Notes under the pieces: generated by a model
Told to the model about the DNA's origin: nothing
The model's input: the letters and a program-made list of their open reading frames with translations, nothing else
Database searches by the model: none
Assembly: GCA_029582155.1 (NCBI GenBank)
Contig: CM055899.1
Span: 73,464,886-73,528,885, forward strand
Source: Panopea generosa
Taxonomy: Eukaryota > Mollusca > Bivalvia > Adapedonta > Hiatellidae
Length of the DNA: 64,000 nt
Direction of reading: 5' to 3'
Translations under genes and position numbers: made by a program
Part shown: one piece after another, positions 12,461 through 25,400 of the stretch
Layout of the letters: the number at the start of each line of letters is the position of its first letter
How positions within the stretch are numbered: the stretch's first letter is position 1

Positions 12461-12745
12461 CGCATGCATGGTAACATGCATGGTTGTATGCATGTATGCA
12501 TGGCTGAATGGCTGGGCTGGGTTGGACTGGGCTGGGCTGGGCTGGGCTGGGCTAGGTTGGGCTGGGCTGGGCTGGGCTGGGCTGGCTGGCAGGCTAGCTG
12601 GCTGGCTATATGCATGTATCTATGCAGGTATGTATGCCTGAATGCATGCATGTATGTTTGTATGTATGCATGGCTAGATGGCTTGCTGTCTGGCTGATTG
12701 TATGTATGGTTGCATGTATGCATGTATGGTTGGTTGTATTGCCGT
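12461..12745. repeat. ATGCATGT and GGGCT minisatellite
   Basis: A TGCATGTATG-type run flanks a core of about 90 bp built from GGGCT and GGCT units (12507-12600). The core is strongly G-rich on the plus strand and stands out from the AT-rich surroundings. The His/Cys/Met and Gln/Pro/Ala open frames through it are repeat artefacts. Confidence 0.9.
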
Positions 12746-13928
12746 TTGTAGATCAATGTGATGTTGACTGTGAATAAGAAATCTACCACACCTTAGCAAG
12801 AACGAATCTTGCACATAATACTGAAATAAATGTTGTTGGTAAAAGTTGGTGTCAAGTTGAAACTTTTTTCTTATCAGCTTTTTCAGGTAACAAGTTCATC
12901 GTGGTCATTACAGACAATTTCACGAAGTGGGTAGAAGCAGGGCCAATTCGGGTCAAATCGGTTTAACAGGTTATGAGCGTCTTCACTAAATGTATGGCTA
13001 CTCATGGATGCCCGACGGTTATGATAACGGACCAAGGACGGGAATTTTGCAACGACCTGAACAACTGAATATGCCAACAATTTGGGATAGATCACCGAAT
13101 ATCATCAGCGTACCATCCACAGACTGGGGGTCACACGGAACGTTTAAATAGAACTTTATGTAACATGCTTATCTACTACGTCAACCCAGCCCATAATGAC
13201 AAGGATGTGAAGTTGCCCTTTATATTATTTGCGTACAGAACATCAAAACATGCGTCCACAAAGCAAACACCCTTTTGTCTTGTGTACGGTAGACAAGATC
13301 GGTTGCCCATTGAATTAAACATTCCACAAACGGAAGGAGTTGAAAGTCAGGACTATGAAACATTACTCAGGCAAAACTGTTAATCTTTCATAGAGTTAGC
13401 ATGTAGAAAAGAAAATGTATCATCAAACATAAAAACGGCACAGTCAAAAGAGAAATAGTATCATGACCCCTCCATATCGGTGGACATGTTTTGTGTCAGC
13501 GACCAGGTTTTAGTGCATAACACTCGAAAGACAACTCGAAAAGGAAGGAAGCTTGAAACAAAGTGGAAAGGACCATATCGTGTAACAAAAATAATGGGAA
13601 AGTAACATACTTCTAAGAAGGGCTTAATACATCTGTAAGTGGAAGCATACTTACGAACTACAGGACAGGCGAGGATGAAGATGATAGAAGCGCAGCAGAA
13701 GAAGATCTTCAGAAAGTGTTTGCGTAGGACACGAAGCATGATGAAAGGTGTGAAGAGCAAAATGTTAATAAAGAAAGTAAGGACGAGCGTCAACTCCCTC
13801 TCAAAAAGAGAAAGGTTTCTGATGTCGGTGATGTAACTGTTATTAAAGAAAGTGCCAATGAATCGTTCCAATTCAAGCCTGTGGATGAGGATTGGCAAGA
13901 ATAAATGTCTTACCTATTTCATGCTTAA

Positions 13929-14665
13929 GTGAAGAATTCATACAATACTGGACAGGACAGATACATATCGCGCGGCGCAAAACCAACACGAACTGTTTCC
14001 ATGCGTGAAGATGGTAATAGTCTGTTTAGAACATTAAGCTACATCGTGTTTGGTGTGCAAACAATGCATAGATCAGTCAGACATGTCCTTGTTGAGTTCG
14101 TGAAAGAAAATACAAATTTAATGAGAAGTGTTATACGTGATCCAGTTGATCGTTATCTCGATTAGTCAATGATGGCCGCTGATGATACATGGGGAACTGA
14201 AGTTGAGATTTTAGTTTAGCATTTGCAACAATAACTCGAACCATCGTTTATGTGTATTCGAGATATGGAGATAGCTGGAAGTGGTTAAAATATAAACCAT
14301 TGTCTGATGTGGGTGTCAACTCCAGGGCAGTTTTCATCCAAAACACAGGCGACCATTTCGTCCCTGTTTTAGATGTTGAAGGCGAGGAGTTTTCAAGACC
14401 GCCGTATACTTAAATTCGGAACATCATTCCAGCAAAGTACTACATGTTCTTAAGCGACGACATCTTGGACGGAGCTTTGGTCAATAGCCATAGGGACGAA
14501 GAATTGTTGAAGGAAAACGACAAGAGTGTAACGAGTGTCTATGTCAAAGAATTCACAAACGAGAGATACAATGTTGATGATTTGGAAGGACTGTCTATTG
14601 ATGTAGACGCGAACATTTTTAATCATGTTTATGACTGGAGTGACGTACACGATTTGCTGAACTAA
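13929..14665 (+). pseudogene. OTU-like cysteine protease domain and acidic C-tail of the integrase gene
   Basis: The frame gives REDGNSLFRTLSYIVFG, matching the OTU deubiquitinase-like nucleophile motif D-G-N-C-[LF]-F-R. The catalytic Cys codon is replaced by Ser (AGT). Downstream come ADDTWGTEVEIL and, after a frame change, VYSRYGDSWKWLKYKPL and GDHFVPVLDVE, which holds the expected catalytic His. Stops at 14163-14165 and about 14218 break it. A further open stretch (14444-14665: LSDDILDGALVN to DWSDVHDLLN) forms an acidic tail. OTU domains are known on some mobile-element proteins; its task there is not established, and in this copy it is dead. Confidence 0.65.
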
Positions 14666-14876
14666 GAACGAGACAGTACTGATTTAAAGTATGTGATATA
14701 TAACCCTTGGATTAGAAACAGTGTTTGAAGTTAAACATAAAATTATCACTATTTCATGGCGATGTTTAAACATATATGAAGCTATATATGTTATTTTTTC
14801 TCTATGTTTTGTTGATAAAATATTAAAAGGTGTTTCGTACAAAAAGCAGTTGCACTGTAACACGCAAAAAGCTGCC

Positions 14877-14882
14877 AATAAA
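14877..14882 (+). promoter_or_regulatory. candidate polyadenylation signal AATAAA
   Basis: AATAAA lies about 210 bp after the last integrase-OTU stop, with a second AATAAA about 30 bp on. The placement fits a 3' UTR but the motif is common in AT-rich DNA. Confidence 0.3.
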
Positions 14883-14929
14883 AGAAATGATTGTTATACG
14901 TTTTGTAATAAAACACGCATTTCCTTGTT

Positions 14930-15480
14930 AAAATAGGTTTTATATACTCCCCAAGGAGAGCATATTGTTGCCGCTTTGTCTGTCTGTCCGTCCGTCTGTC
15001 TATTCGGCCGTCCGTCCGTCGCACCTTTGCCCGGAGAATAAAACTTGAACCACAGATAGATATTAATGAGAAGAATTACAGAGTATAAAAGTCGCAAATT
15101 AGTTTTGGCAGTGTCGTTTGTCCGTCGGTTTGTCCGTCTACCTTTAGCTTGTCTTGGTTTTATCTCTAAAACCCTGTATAGTATTGCAGTTAAAAGGGTA
15201 TAACTTTCCCCGTACAGATTGCAAGGTGTCGTGCGAAAACACGGAAACATAATTTCCCACGATGACCAAGATTTCTGTAAAGTGTTTGGACTCTGTGACG
15301 AAACTGGCAAACAAATCTGAACAGATGCTAGGATGGACGGACGGTCGTGAGCAAACAAATATGGAAGTGTTCTTCCCTACAGTAGGGGCATAGTTTATTG
15401 TTTGTTTGTTTGTTTGTTTGTTTGTATTACATTGAAGAGCCATATAGTTGAGGTCCCCGCGGGCTCGAACCAACAATATT
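14930..15480. repeat. dispersed repeat with GTCC/GTCT runs
   Basis: It begins near ACTCCCCAAGGAGAGCAT, contains two GTCTGTCCGTCC stretches (14978-15020 and 15115-15140), and ends near a (GTTT)n run at 15398-15425. The GTCTGTCCGTCC plus CGGAG pattern is also seen near 11760, so the two repeats may be distantly related. No coding capacity. Confidence 0.55.
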
Positions 15481-15519
15481 TTTCTATTTAAAGTTAAAAC
15501 TGTAAATCAAGAAAATAAG

Positions 15520-15600
15520 GCCTGGCGCATCCGGGGATCGAAACCCTTATCTTTCAATTACCAGTCCACTATGCTCACCGCTAAACCATCGCAACTTGAC
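15520..15600 (-). mobile_element. tRNA-like SINE head
   Basis: On the minus strand GATGGTTTAGCGGTGAGCAT supplies an A box and AGGGTTTCGATCCCCGG a B box with one extra base. The sequence continues to GGATGCGCCAGGCC, but the 5' end does not pair with it, so this is not a working tRNA. Confidence 0.55.
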
Positions 15601-16856
15601 TTCATGTTCCCGTCAATTTTACTGTAATGGCGTACACATCAATCGGTTACCACACTGTGACTATAAACGGAACTTTAACTCCAGTAAAATTGTAGATTGT
15701 TCTAAAATATACCAATTTTTAAAGATGTACTTTATCGCCTTTTATACAAATTTCGCTGAAATGTAGAGACGAAGGTGCTATTCAGACATATTCCTAAATG
15801 GTCAATTTTCTGTTGTGTATGGACTACCGTTTTTTGTTAATATTTGTCCACCGTTGTAGTATAGCCCTATCGACACTCTCCATGAAGCTACGGTATTACC
15901 TGGACTTAGACCAGGAACCAGGGGGTCAAAATACTAGTACCCGAAAGTAGTTCCGTAGAAAATTGACAGTGGTCGTTCAAGATGGTGTGAGTGTAAAAAT
16001 GCACTTGACAGATACTATTGCAATGTGAACTTTTGAAGGGAATATATTTTCCCACACAATGATGCAAAATTGAGTGGACTGGTAGCTATAACACACAGAT
16101 TGGACTTTTTCTTAGCCGGTAAGAATTTTGCATAATTTGGCTGATTTGACCCCTGTATGTGAAATAGGGACACCTACTTTCGCTTTGAGCAAAATTGTGA
16201 AATTGGAAGCAGTTAATGCCATTTTAATTTTTTTTAACTTTCTTTAGTGTTCTGCTTGAATTGAATATGAATTCTGAAAATTCTCATGAAGTTTGGAGCA
16301 CAACTGTAAGAGAGACAGTCTACTGTGCTAATATTACGGTCTATGTAAAATTAATGGTGGGCCAGCTTCACCTATTGGGTAAAGGTTTAAGTCAATAAAT
16401 ATGGAGAGTGAACAAAGAGCTACACATAAGAGTATATGGGGAATTCTCGGGGTACCGGCAGAAAAAGGATTCATTTCGAAGTAGGAGACAAACTGTTAAA
16501 AAATTAAATAACAACAAAATTGAACATAATGAAATGTTCGGTGAAAACATAATTGAAAAATTAGAAAATGGAAAAACAATTCCTAGATAGGGTGAATATA
16601 AGTTTGATCAGAATAGAAAAGTCATTGGATTTTGTTTGAAAGTATGCACTAAATAATTTCTTTAAAATAAAAACAGAAAAGAAAACAAGAATTCTTGTAG
16701 ATAATCGTTCATAGTATATAGTAATTTGACAGTATATAATTATGCTGGATACCAATTCTGTAATATTAATTAGAATGCATGTATTTAAGAATAAAGATGT
16801 AACACTTAGTAGATGCAGGTTACATTTAGTAAGTGCTCCTCTCTACACGTTTGTTA
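15601..16856. other. no gene seen
   Basis: No supported frame, tandem repeat or motif. A 60-codon Lys-rich frame at 16408-16590 has no recognisable feature. Confidence 0.4.
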
Positions 16857-17238
16857 TCATGCAGGCACACAAAAATAAATAACAACAAAAAAGCAACAAC
16901 ATACACGTATGATTACACATACACTCACAAACAATATGTGCATAAACTATTATATATGCGAATCTATGCATACGCTTACACACACAAATACAAACGCACA
17001 TGTATATACTCATAGATAAATAAATGTACATACACATACAAATATATATACACACATAATTATATATATACATATAGACACATGCACACACATATATCTA
17101 CAAATATTCACACTCACACAAGTTCATGCACACATGTGTATACATACACGAACATGTGTACACATATGTATCCACATACATACGCATAGATACCTACACA
17201 TATACACATAGATATTATTTATACCTTCAAATACACAC

Positions 17239-17289
<51 letters not shown>

Positions 17290-17345
17290 TATATATACAT
17301 ATAAATACATATATACATACATATATATACATACAAATACATCAC
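16857..17345. repeat. (CA)/(TA)/(ACAT) compound microsatellite
   Basis: ACACATACATATATACAC-type units dominate, with a pure TA run near 17246-17270. Long Tyr/Thr/His or Cys/Val/Tyr frames here exist on both strands and are artefacts. Confidence 0.9.
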
Positions 17346-18326
17346 TGTCAAAAGATGTTAATCATGTGAATACAGTGTTTGGTACAGAGATTAAACTATA
17401 AATTTACATTTAATATATTTCATGTAAATTATGATTTTTTATTTTGCTCGAATTTACACTTTTTATTAAGAATAGAAAAAAAATGCCTGTGTACTATAAA
17501 CCACGATGTAGAATTGTAATGTATACCTTTTGCCGAATTCGATGTTTATTATCGACTGATGTCGTATTACTTGCATCATTTTAAAAAATTAACACAAAAT
17601 ATCTAACTGTCTATTGAACATGATAATTAATGCACGAGGGTGTAGTGCAGATTCACGGATATTCTAACGTGATTGTAGATAAACTTTGTAACACATGAAT
17701 GAATACAACTCTAATGTGAATGTATGAATGATACCAGTTACGTTATTTGAAGTATGAAATAGTTTTGTCATCAGTGGACAATAGCCTTGTGTTATCACTC
17801 TATAGACAATACAGACAAATTATATGATAAAGAAAAATTGTGCTTGGGTCACGGACATCATGTACGACCAACATAAGCACTAGCCACGTGATACTGTTTG
17901 TTTGCAAGTCAATAAAAAGCTCAAGTTTAAATCTTTTGTTACTGAAACAGTTCGTGATTATACAGGAGAAACTAAATTGTAACTTTATGTTACACAGACC
18001 TGGACAATGTTCATACTATATGTTTACTCATTTTTATGAGTGTCTATCACATGCATGTCTTTTATCCAGATTTCACGGACTGAACCGGAAACGTCAAGTT
18101 CATTTGAGATGGTGATTGAACCATATATCCTGAAACCGGCGATAGATGTTTTTGTTAATTTCTTATCCCGTACCAACTGCCTGATTTTGCAGGAGTTGCT
18201 CTCTCTGAATTTTGTTAAGTTATCTTGAACAAAGATTCCGTCATCGAATGTTTTTTTCTACTAGAATAAAAGCGCTGTCTTGCCTTTGAATTAGTAAACT
18301 TGATAATAACTTTCCTGTTTACGTTG
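17346..18326. other. no gene seen
   Basis: Two overlapping plus-strand frames (17840-18115 and 18040-18228) show no domain, signal peptide or compositional sign of coding. I see nothing else. Confidence 0.4.
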
Positions 18327-18690
18327 TCCTTAGACGTCCCAGGCGATATCGCTACTGGATAAATCGAACTTTACTTTTTTGACATGTTTTGGTATTTTTG
18401 CCTCGACATCCTCGCCCCACTTTCCTGTATCCCCTGTGATCCCAGAAACATCTAGACACATTCTCCTCCCGTACTGATCGAGTTCGTCAAGTTCTAACAT
18501 AGTTGTCTTCAGTGAGTTTTTCAGTTGGACGTTTTCATTGTTAATCATTATTATTTCTTCTCTTAATTAACTCGTTTCAACCTGCACAAGTGACTTCATA
18601 TCATTTCGATAATAAGATCTTGTTTTATTTCCTTGGTAATCATAGCTGCCAACATTTTAGATCTTCCTCAGACAAGCCCTTTGTAGCCAT
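18327..18690 (-). pseudogene. L1-like LINE ORF1 protein, N-terminal remnant
   Basis: The minus strand from an ATG at 18690 reads MATKGLSEEDLK and then, after a one-base frame change, AAMITKEIKQDL. Further on, NNENVQLKNSLKTTMLELDE forms a coiled coil leading to LDQYGRRMCLDVSGI, the start of the RRM-like domain in ORF1 RNA-binding proteins of L1-type elements. The frame ends at a TAA at 18330 just after SSSDI, where family members continue. It is a broken fragment without ORF2 next to it. Confidence 0.6.
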
Positions 18691-20461
18691 GATGGGTCGA
18701 TTGTGTTTGGAAATGGGTTGATCTAGGATTTTGTTATCACTATTTGAGTCTTCAATGGTATTGAAATATATACTACAGTCGTTATCTGCATCACCTTCTA
18801 CAATTGCTCTGTGTTTTTTTGTTGCTTATGTTCTATGACGGAGAAGATTTAGTACGCTAGCGTTTTTTGTTTTGTTGTTTTTTTATCTGTAAACGGCATT
18901 GGTAAATTGGCGGGAAACAGTAGTTTTCTTTGTTCGCTGAATTGGTCACAACAAAAAGTCAAAATATACCATACTGTTGGCATAAATCTCTAAATCAACT
19001 CGTTATAAGTCCAAAATTTTGTTGATCTTGTGCATAACAAATATCAACCTATCTGCAAAAAACACTACATATTTGATAAGCTCAAAAAATAACCGAAATG
19101 TTTTTTTTGACCGGAAGTTTACTAATTTATTGCTTCTGTTAATACTTCTATAAATACCACTATTACTACTACAGCAACTATTATCACAATTACTTCTACA
19201 ACATTAAATACTACTGTTACTATTACTACTGCTACTACTACTACTACTGCTTTTTGAGTAGACAGGTACGTCAAGACGTGTTTGTAAACTCTGTCGTCTT
19301 AAACAGTAGATTTCTGATTTGTCACGTGATTGCGGCAATATATCAGCTGATATGAACATATCGTACTAGTGAGGGGTCGCGACAATCGTCATTTCTGCTA
19401 GCATAAACATGACACAGGAAGCTTTAAATGAAAGAGATGATGTCAGTTTAACACATGAAATAATTTAAAAAAGTCACATTATCACACTGTTTCTGTTTAT
19501 TGTTCATCGTATCAGGAATCAAGAATAAACGTTGACAACAGACGGCAGTAAGATAGGAAGTTATTTTTGTTCAATTTTTCTCAAATGAGCTTGACACAAT
19601 ATAATGAATCTTTAGCATTCCTATGTTTTTTTTATTTTGTACACATGCTCCTTATCTTGTCTCATCTGACAAGTAACAACTGTGTAGATGCCTTTACACT
19701 CATTTCTGTCAATAGTTAACAGACCAGATGCGGTTTGACATTTCTTTGGAATTTTTCCTCTTTCATGAAATAATTCGGACATATACCATTCATTACAAAT
19801 CTGCGTAAAACACTTAAATACAAACATACACGTGAACATAGGTTTTTAGGCTCCCATATACATGCTTTTGTATTCTCTAGCACATGGAACATGTATGCTT
19901 TATAATGATATGAGCTGATTGACTTCACCGTATATATATAACGTGTCGGCAAATCGTGTTAATCATTTTAAAGATAATGTAACTCTTATATTGTACAGGA
20001 TTAATGTTAAACATGAGTTGTCTTTCTTTCCTGTAGAGTGAACGACACTCTCCATTCTATATGTTTCTCCTCGCTGTAGGAATGCTCCTCACCTATAACA
20101 AAACTGCCAGATGGCTTCATTTGATCAACCATATGTGACTATAGTTATCGGTATGGTCGTTGTCATCGTAACCATCCACTGGAAAATCCTTTGTATAGAT
20201 GAACATCGATATGCTTAAACATCACCCATGTTACATAGTAGTGTCTGCAGGTCCATTACATTTATGGACATCATTAACATTCCGTCACGATTTGAATCAA
20301 CACCATTATAGTATAGTTCGTGGTTCCCGTTATCAACTACCTGTAAAACGAGCGCTTGATCGAGCGCCTGCCGAGAATATCATTGGTCAGTTGGACTCTT
20401 GTGAGCGCTTGCTTATACTTCAAGATGGCGTCTATTATCAAGGTGTAACATCGGAGAGTGG
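18691..20461. other. gene-free, with an (ACT)n run near 19140-19260
   Basis: Imperfect ACT/ATT triplets occupy 19140-19260. The small ORFs at 19621-19952 (minus) and 20199-20468 (plus) have no recognisable domain. Confidence 0.45.
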
Positions 20462-21414
20462 TACTTAAACCCGGCCATGTTTCGGCTGATCCGGCCATAT
20501 TTCTGACTGTAGGGAAAGGGCAAATGTGGCGTGTGTAAGAGTGTTTATCATATTAAAATGCTCTATTCCAGTAATTATATTTTGTCCGTGGCATTTATAT
20601 TAAGAAATGAATAAAATAATGTCTTAAATTAGGTCTTGAAGTTTACCTTTTTTAACGATTTTTGACGATTTTTTGGCTGTTTTTGACTAATTCCTGCTGA
20701 GTTCGATAGATGCTATAAAGTATATCCTTTGTAAATAACTATGTAATAAATCAATTCTTATTGAGATTATGATATGCTGTATTTTGTAATAACGACATGT
20801 TATCTTCTGACGTTATACCTTTTGCGTGGTAATTTTCAGACTGTAGTAGTTCACAACGGAATCGATAACACACCAAAAGATGACACTGTGTCCCTTTTGG
20901 ACAAATGCCAATATGATTTTGGGTTTATTCTATTTACAGAATTTATAGAATAAATATTCATTAAAACTAGAATACAAAATTGCCGAAATAGAAATAACTT
21001 TAGAAAATGAATAATATACATTCAGAAAAAGATATACATTTATTTCGTGACATTAAAGAGGCAAACACGAGGATGACAGTGTTCTTAACTGGCAACAATT
21101 CAAGAGGAAAATTCGTTTAATCTTGGCAATACGTATGTAAGAACGCTAAAGAAATAAATAATTATCAATCAGACAAAGATACACCAAACTACATCGTCTA
21201 CACCAATTAAGTCCGAAAAAAATAACGACCAATAAAACGCCTAAAAGAAACCTTCCTTTTGCAAGAATTTAAAATATAAAATATAAACCAGATTTACCTT
21301 CTATCAACGATCATACTACACCTATAAAAGCCAAAGCATCATCAAAAATCGTCATTTACCTTTTCCCATCCAGAAAAATGGCCTGATTAGCCGGAACCTG
21401 ATCGTGTTTTAGTA
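20462..21414. mobile_element. non-autonomous DNA element with terminal inverted repeats, copy 1
   Basis: The left end reads TACTTAAACCCGGCCATGTT and continues TCGGCTGATCCGGCCAT. The right end, reverse-complemented, reads TACTAAAACACGATCAGGTT and continues CCGGCTAATCAGGCCAT, so about 36 bp are inverted with roughly three quarters identity. The interior (953 bp overall) has no long ORF. It shares internal phrases with copy 2 at 40773-42496: a GAGGTCTTGA/TAGGTCTTGA phrase and ATTCCTGCTGAGTT. The ends may include a TA target site. No superfamily is assigned. Confidence 0.65.
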
Positions 21415-22403
21415 GTAACCAACATAGGACGCCATCTTGGAAATATTCACAAATATAAACGCTGACGCGGGCAGATGTTCTAGATGAATTCGAATTGTCC
21501 TTTAATCTAATGTTTAAAATCAGCTGTCTGGTGGGAGCCTCTCTATGCCCGCAGATGTCCCGATATGTTATAAAACATCATACAGGCGTCCTGACGTGTT
21601 ATGGAAGTGGTACGGTATGGTTGTATAAGCTATAATAATAATAATTACAATAATACTATTAATAACAATATTAATATCAATACTAATAATTATAGTAATA
21701 ATAATAACAATGACAACGATAGTTACTATAATCTTTATGTTAATTTCAATTTTAATTGAATATAATTGAATGAATTAAGAAATTTATATTAATTAGTATT
21801 AAAATAGAATCTTCATTTCAACTCAATATAATTTAATAGTGTAGATGTTATAGAAGGGAAGCTATTTTAATGACGTATTGATGACGTATAATATAGACAG
21901 AACAATGCAACTTGTTACACTTGTCCAGAAATCACCCTTCGGAGCTACCGTCATGGATGTACAGTATATGCAAATGAAAGAAAGGATGTGTTTTGTTTTT
22001 TTAATATAAAATACAAAAATACCTTGTGTCTGTTAATGTCCAATGATGATAAGCCTGTCATGTGCAAAGTTTCGAAGTTTCGGTATAGAGCTTTCTATAC
22101 GATATATCCTTGACAAACATATTGTTTTAATAATTAATAATTGGGCGTTGATTTATATAATACATATATAAATCGCTTTGAAAGAAATGATTGTTCCGGG
22201 TAATACACTTTTGGAATAAGAGAACCTCATAGCTTTGATAAATAATTATTCAGGTACCCGGGTTTCTGGTCGGACAGAGATTTTTCGCGGGTATAACAGT
22301 TTTGCCCGTTACCCGCATTGTATTATACAGAAAATAATAAAGTATAATTGTGGTATTTGTAGCAACTCGTGCACTGTACTGTTTGATTAAATACATAGTA
22401 TAA
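21415..22403. other. gene-free, with AAT-rich microsatellite
   Basis: 21630-21720 is AATAATAAT/ATTACAATAAT sequence. The rest shows no coding frame or recognisable element. Confidence 0.5.
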
Positions 22404-25400
22404 ATAGCAATCAAAGTAATATACACACCAAGCATAGCTATATATACACCAATCATGGGATATATACACCAACCATAGCCAAATACCCACCAATCATAGC
22501 TATACACACACAAATAATAGGAATATGCACACAAATCATAGCTATACACACACGACTATCATAACAATACAGCACCAATCGTAGCAATACACCACCAATC
22601 ATAGCAATAATAACACACCAATCATAGCAATATATACACCAATCATTTTAATATACCCACCAATCATAGCTACATTGATACACATACAAATTATAGATAT
22701 ACACACACCATTCATAGCTACATACACACACCTATCATAGCAATACACCACCAATCATAACAATATACATACCAATCAGAGCTGTATACACACCTATCAT
22801 AGAAATACACACATCAATCATATCAATATACACACCAATCACAGCTGTATACACACATATCAGAGAAATATACACACCAATCATAGCTATATACACACAC
22901 CTATCATAACAATACACCATTAATCATATCAATATACACACCAATCATAGCTGTATACACAGCAATCATAGCAATATACACACCAATCGTAGCTGTATAC
23001 ACACAAATCATAGAAATATACACACTAATCATCGCTATATACACACACCTATCATAACGATACACCACCAATCATAACAATATATGTATGCCTACCAATC
23101 ATAGCAATGAACACACCAATCATAGCTAAAAACACACCAATCATATCAATATACAAACCAATCATAGCAATATATACACCAATCATGTCAATATACGCAC
23201 CAATAATAACAATATACACACCAATCATACCAATACACCACCATTCATAGCAATATACACACAAATCATAGCTATATACACACACCTATCATAACAATAC
23301 ACCATTAATCATATCAATATACACACCAATCATAGCTGTATACACAACAATCATAGCAATATACACACCAATCGTAGCTGTATACACACAAATCATAGAA
23401 ATATACACACCAATCGTAGCTGTATACACACAAATCATAGAAATATACACACTAATCATTGCTTTATACACACACCTATCATAACGATACACCACCAATC
23501 ATAGCAATACATGTATGCCTACCAATCATAGCAATGTACACACCAATCATAGCTATAAACACACCCATCATATCAATATACCAACCAATCATAGCAATAT
23601 ATACACCAATCATATCAATATACGCACCAATAATAACAATATACACACCAATCATACCAATACACCAACATTCATAGCAATATACACACCAATCATAGCA
23701 ATATAAACATCAATCATAGTTATCTACCCACCAATCGTATTAATATATCACCAATCACAGTTATATACACACCAATCATAGTTGTATACACACAGATCAT
23801 AGAAATATTCAATACAATCATAGCTATATACACACCTAACATAACAATACACCACCAATATAAGCAAGATACACACCATTTATACCAATATACCTACTAA
23901 TCATAGTAATATACGCACCAATAACAGCTATATAGACACCAATCATAACTATATATACACTTATTACAGTAATATACCCACCAATCATAGTAATACACAC
24001 CAATCATATCAATATACACACTATTCATAGCAATAAACACACCAATCATAGCAAAATATACACCAATCATAGCAAAGTCCCCGACAATCACAGCTATATA
24101 CCCACCAGTCATAGCTATATAGCTATATACACACTCCTATCATAACAATACACCACCAAGCATAGCAATATGCACATCAGTCATAGTTATATACCAATCA
24201 ATAATATAAATATACACACCAATCATAGCTGCAGACACACCAATCATAGCTATATACACACCAATCACATCTATATACACAACAATCACAGCTATATACA
24301 CACCAATCATAGGAATAAACACACAAACCATAGGAATATACACATCAATCATACCTGTATACACACCTAGCATAACAATACACGACCAATCATAGCAACA
24401 TATACACCATTCATAGTAATATTCACACTAATCTTAGCAATATCCACTACAATAATAGCAATATTCCAACCAATTATAGTAATATACCAACCAATCATAG
24501 AAATATACACACCAATCATAGCTATATACAAGATAATCACAGTAATATACCAACCAAGTATAGCAGTATACACACCAATAGAAACTATATGCACACCAAT
24601 CATAGTAATACACACCAATCATAGCAATAAACACATTAATCATAGTAATAAACAATACACACCATTCATAGTAATATACACCCCCCCCCCACATCAAAGC
24701 AAAAAACACCCCGATCAAAACAAAATACCCACCAGTCATAACTATATACACACACCAATCATAGCAATTTAGACATCAATCATAGCCAAACACACACCAA
24801 TCACAACAATACAAACTCAAAGCATAGCATTACACACGTTAATCGTAGCAATACACACGTTAATAATAGTATAATATCCACAAATCATAGCAATAAACAC
24901 ACAAATTATAGCAATATATACACCAATCATAGCAATATAGACATCAATCATAACAATATACACAAACCAATCACAGCTAAACACACAAATCATACCATTT
25001 CACACGTTAATCATAGCAATACACAGGGTAATCATAGTAAAATACCCACAAATCATATCAATATACACACACCAATTATGACAATATACACACAAGTCAA
25101 AGCAATATACGCACAAATTATAACAATATACCCACAAATCATAGCAATATATACACAAATCATAGATATATACACCAATCATAGCAATATACACATAAAT
25201 CATAGCAATACACACACCAATCATAGTATTACACGGAATAATCATAGCAATACACACGTAAATCATAGCAGAATACCCACCAATCATAGCAATTTAGACA
25301 TCAATCATAGCCAAACACACACCAATCACAACAATACACACAAAGCATAGCATTACACAAGTTAATCATAGTAATACATATGGTAATCATAGCAAAATAC

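Larger units (their letters stand above)
10823..12886 (+). other. intron 2 of the integrase gene (GT-AG, phase 1)
   Basis: The donor is CCAACTG|GTATGT and the acceptor CTTATCAGCTTTTTCAG|GTAACAAG. Removing 2064 bp joins the codon for Gly split after its first base and continues without a frame change into the NKFIVVITDNF motif. The canonical donor, pyrimidine tract and exact conservation of the integrase frame make a real spliceosomal intron much more likely than a chance insertion. The intron contains a tandem dispersed repeat and a GGGCT minisatellite, which explains its length. Confidence 0.8.
7661..14665 (+). pseudogene. Ginger/KRBA2-like integrase gene with OTU protease domain, three exons, degraded
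   Basis: Three collinear pieces spell one Ty3-type integrase. Exon 1 (7661-7902) starts at ATG 7661 and carries YPENI, then NFRRKCAAFVIEEDAMFY, then HGGHFGVLKT with the His residues of the zinc-binding domain. Exon 2 (about 10640-10822) gives FYYEQVKTFIKSCDTCQR, the Cys pair, and IPVPSEAFKQV. Exon 3 (12887-14665) gives the catalytic core: ITDNFTKW (first Asp), ITDQGREF (second Asp), and HPQTGGHTERLNRT (Glu). A chromodomain/SH3-like tail follows (VLVHN...KWKGPYRV), then an OTU domain. Exon 1 has two frameshifts, exon 2 one, and exon 3 several stops, so it is not functional. Introns inside the integrase argue for a Ginger-type DNA transposon or domesticated integrase rather than a gypsy retrotransposon. 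I found no terminal inverted repeats. Confidence 0.75.

Noticed and set aside
12451..12789. Gln/Pro/Ala-rich minus-strand ORF
   Set aside because: Translation of the GGGCT and ATGCATGT minisatellite within intron 2.
15520..15600. Functional tRNA gene on the minus strand
   Set aside because: Acceptor arms do not pair and the B box carries an extra base.
17124..17401. Long Tyr/Ile/Val frames on both strands
   Set aside because: Translation of a CA/TA microsatellite.
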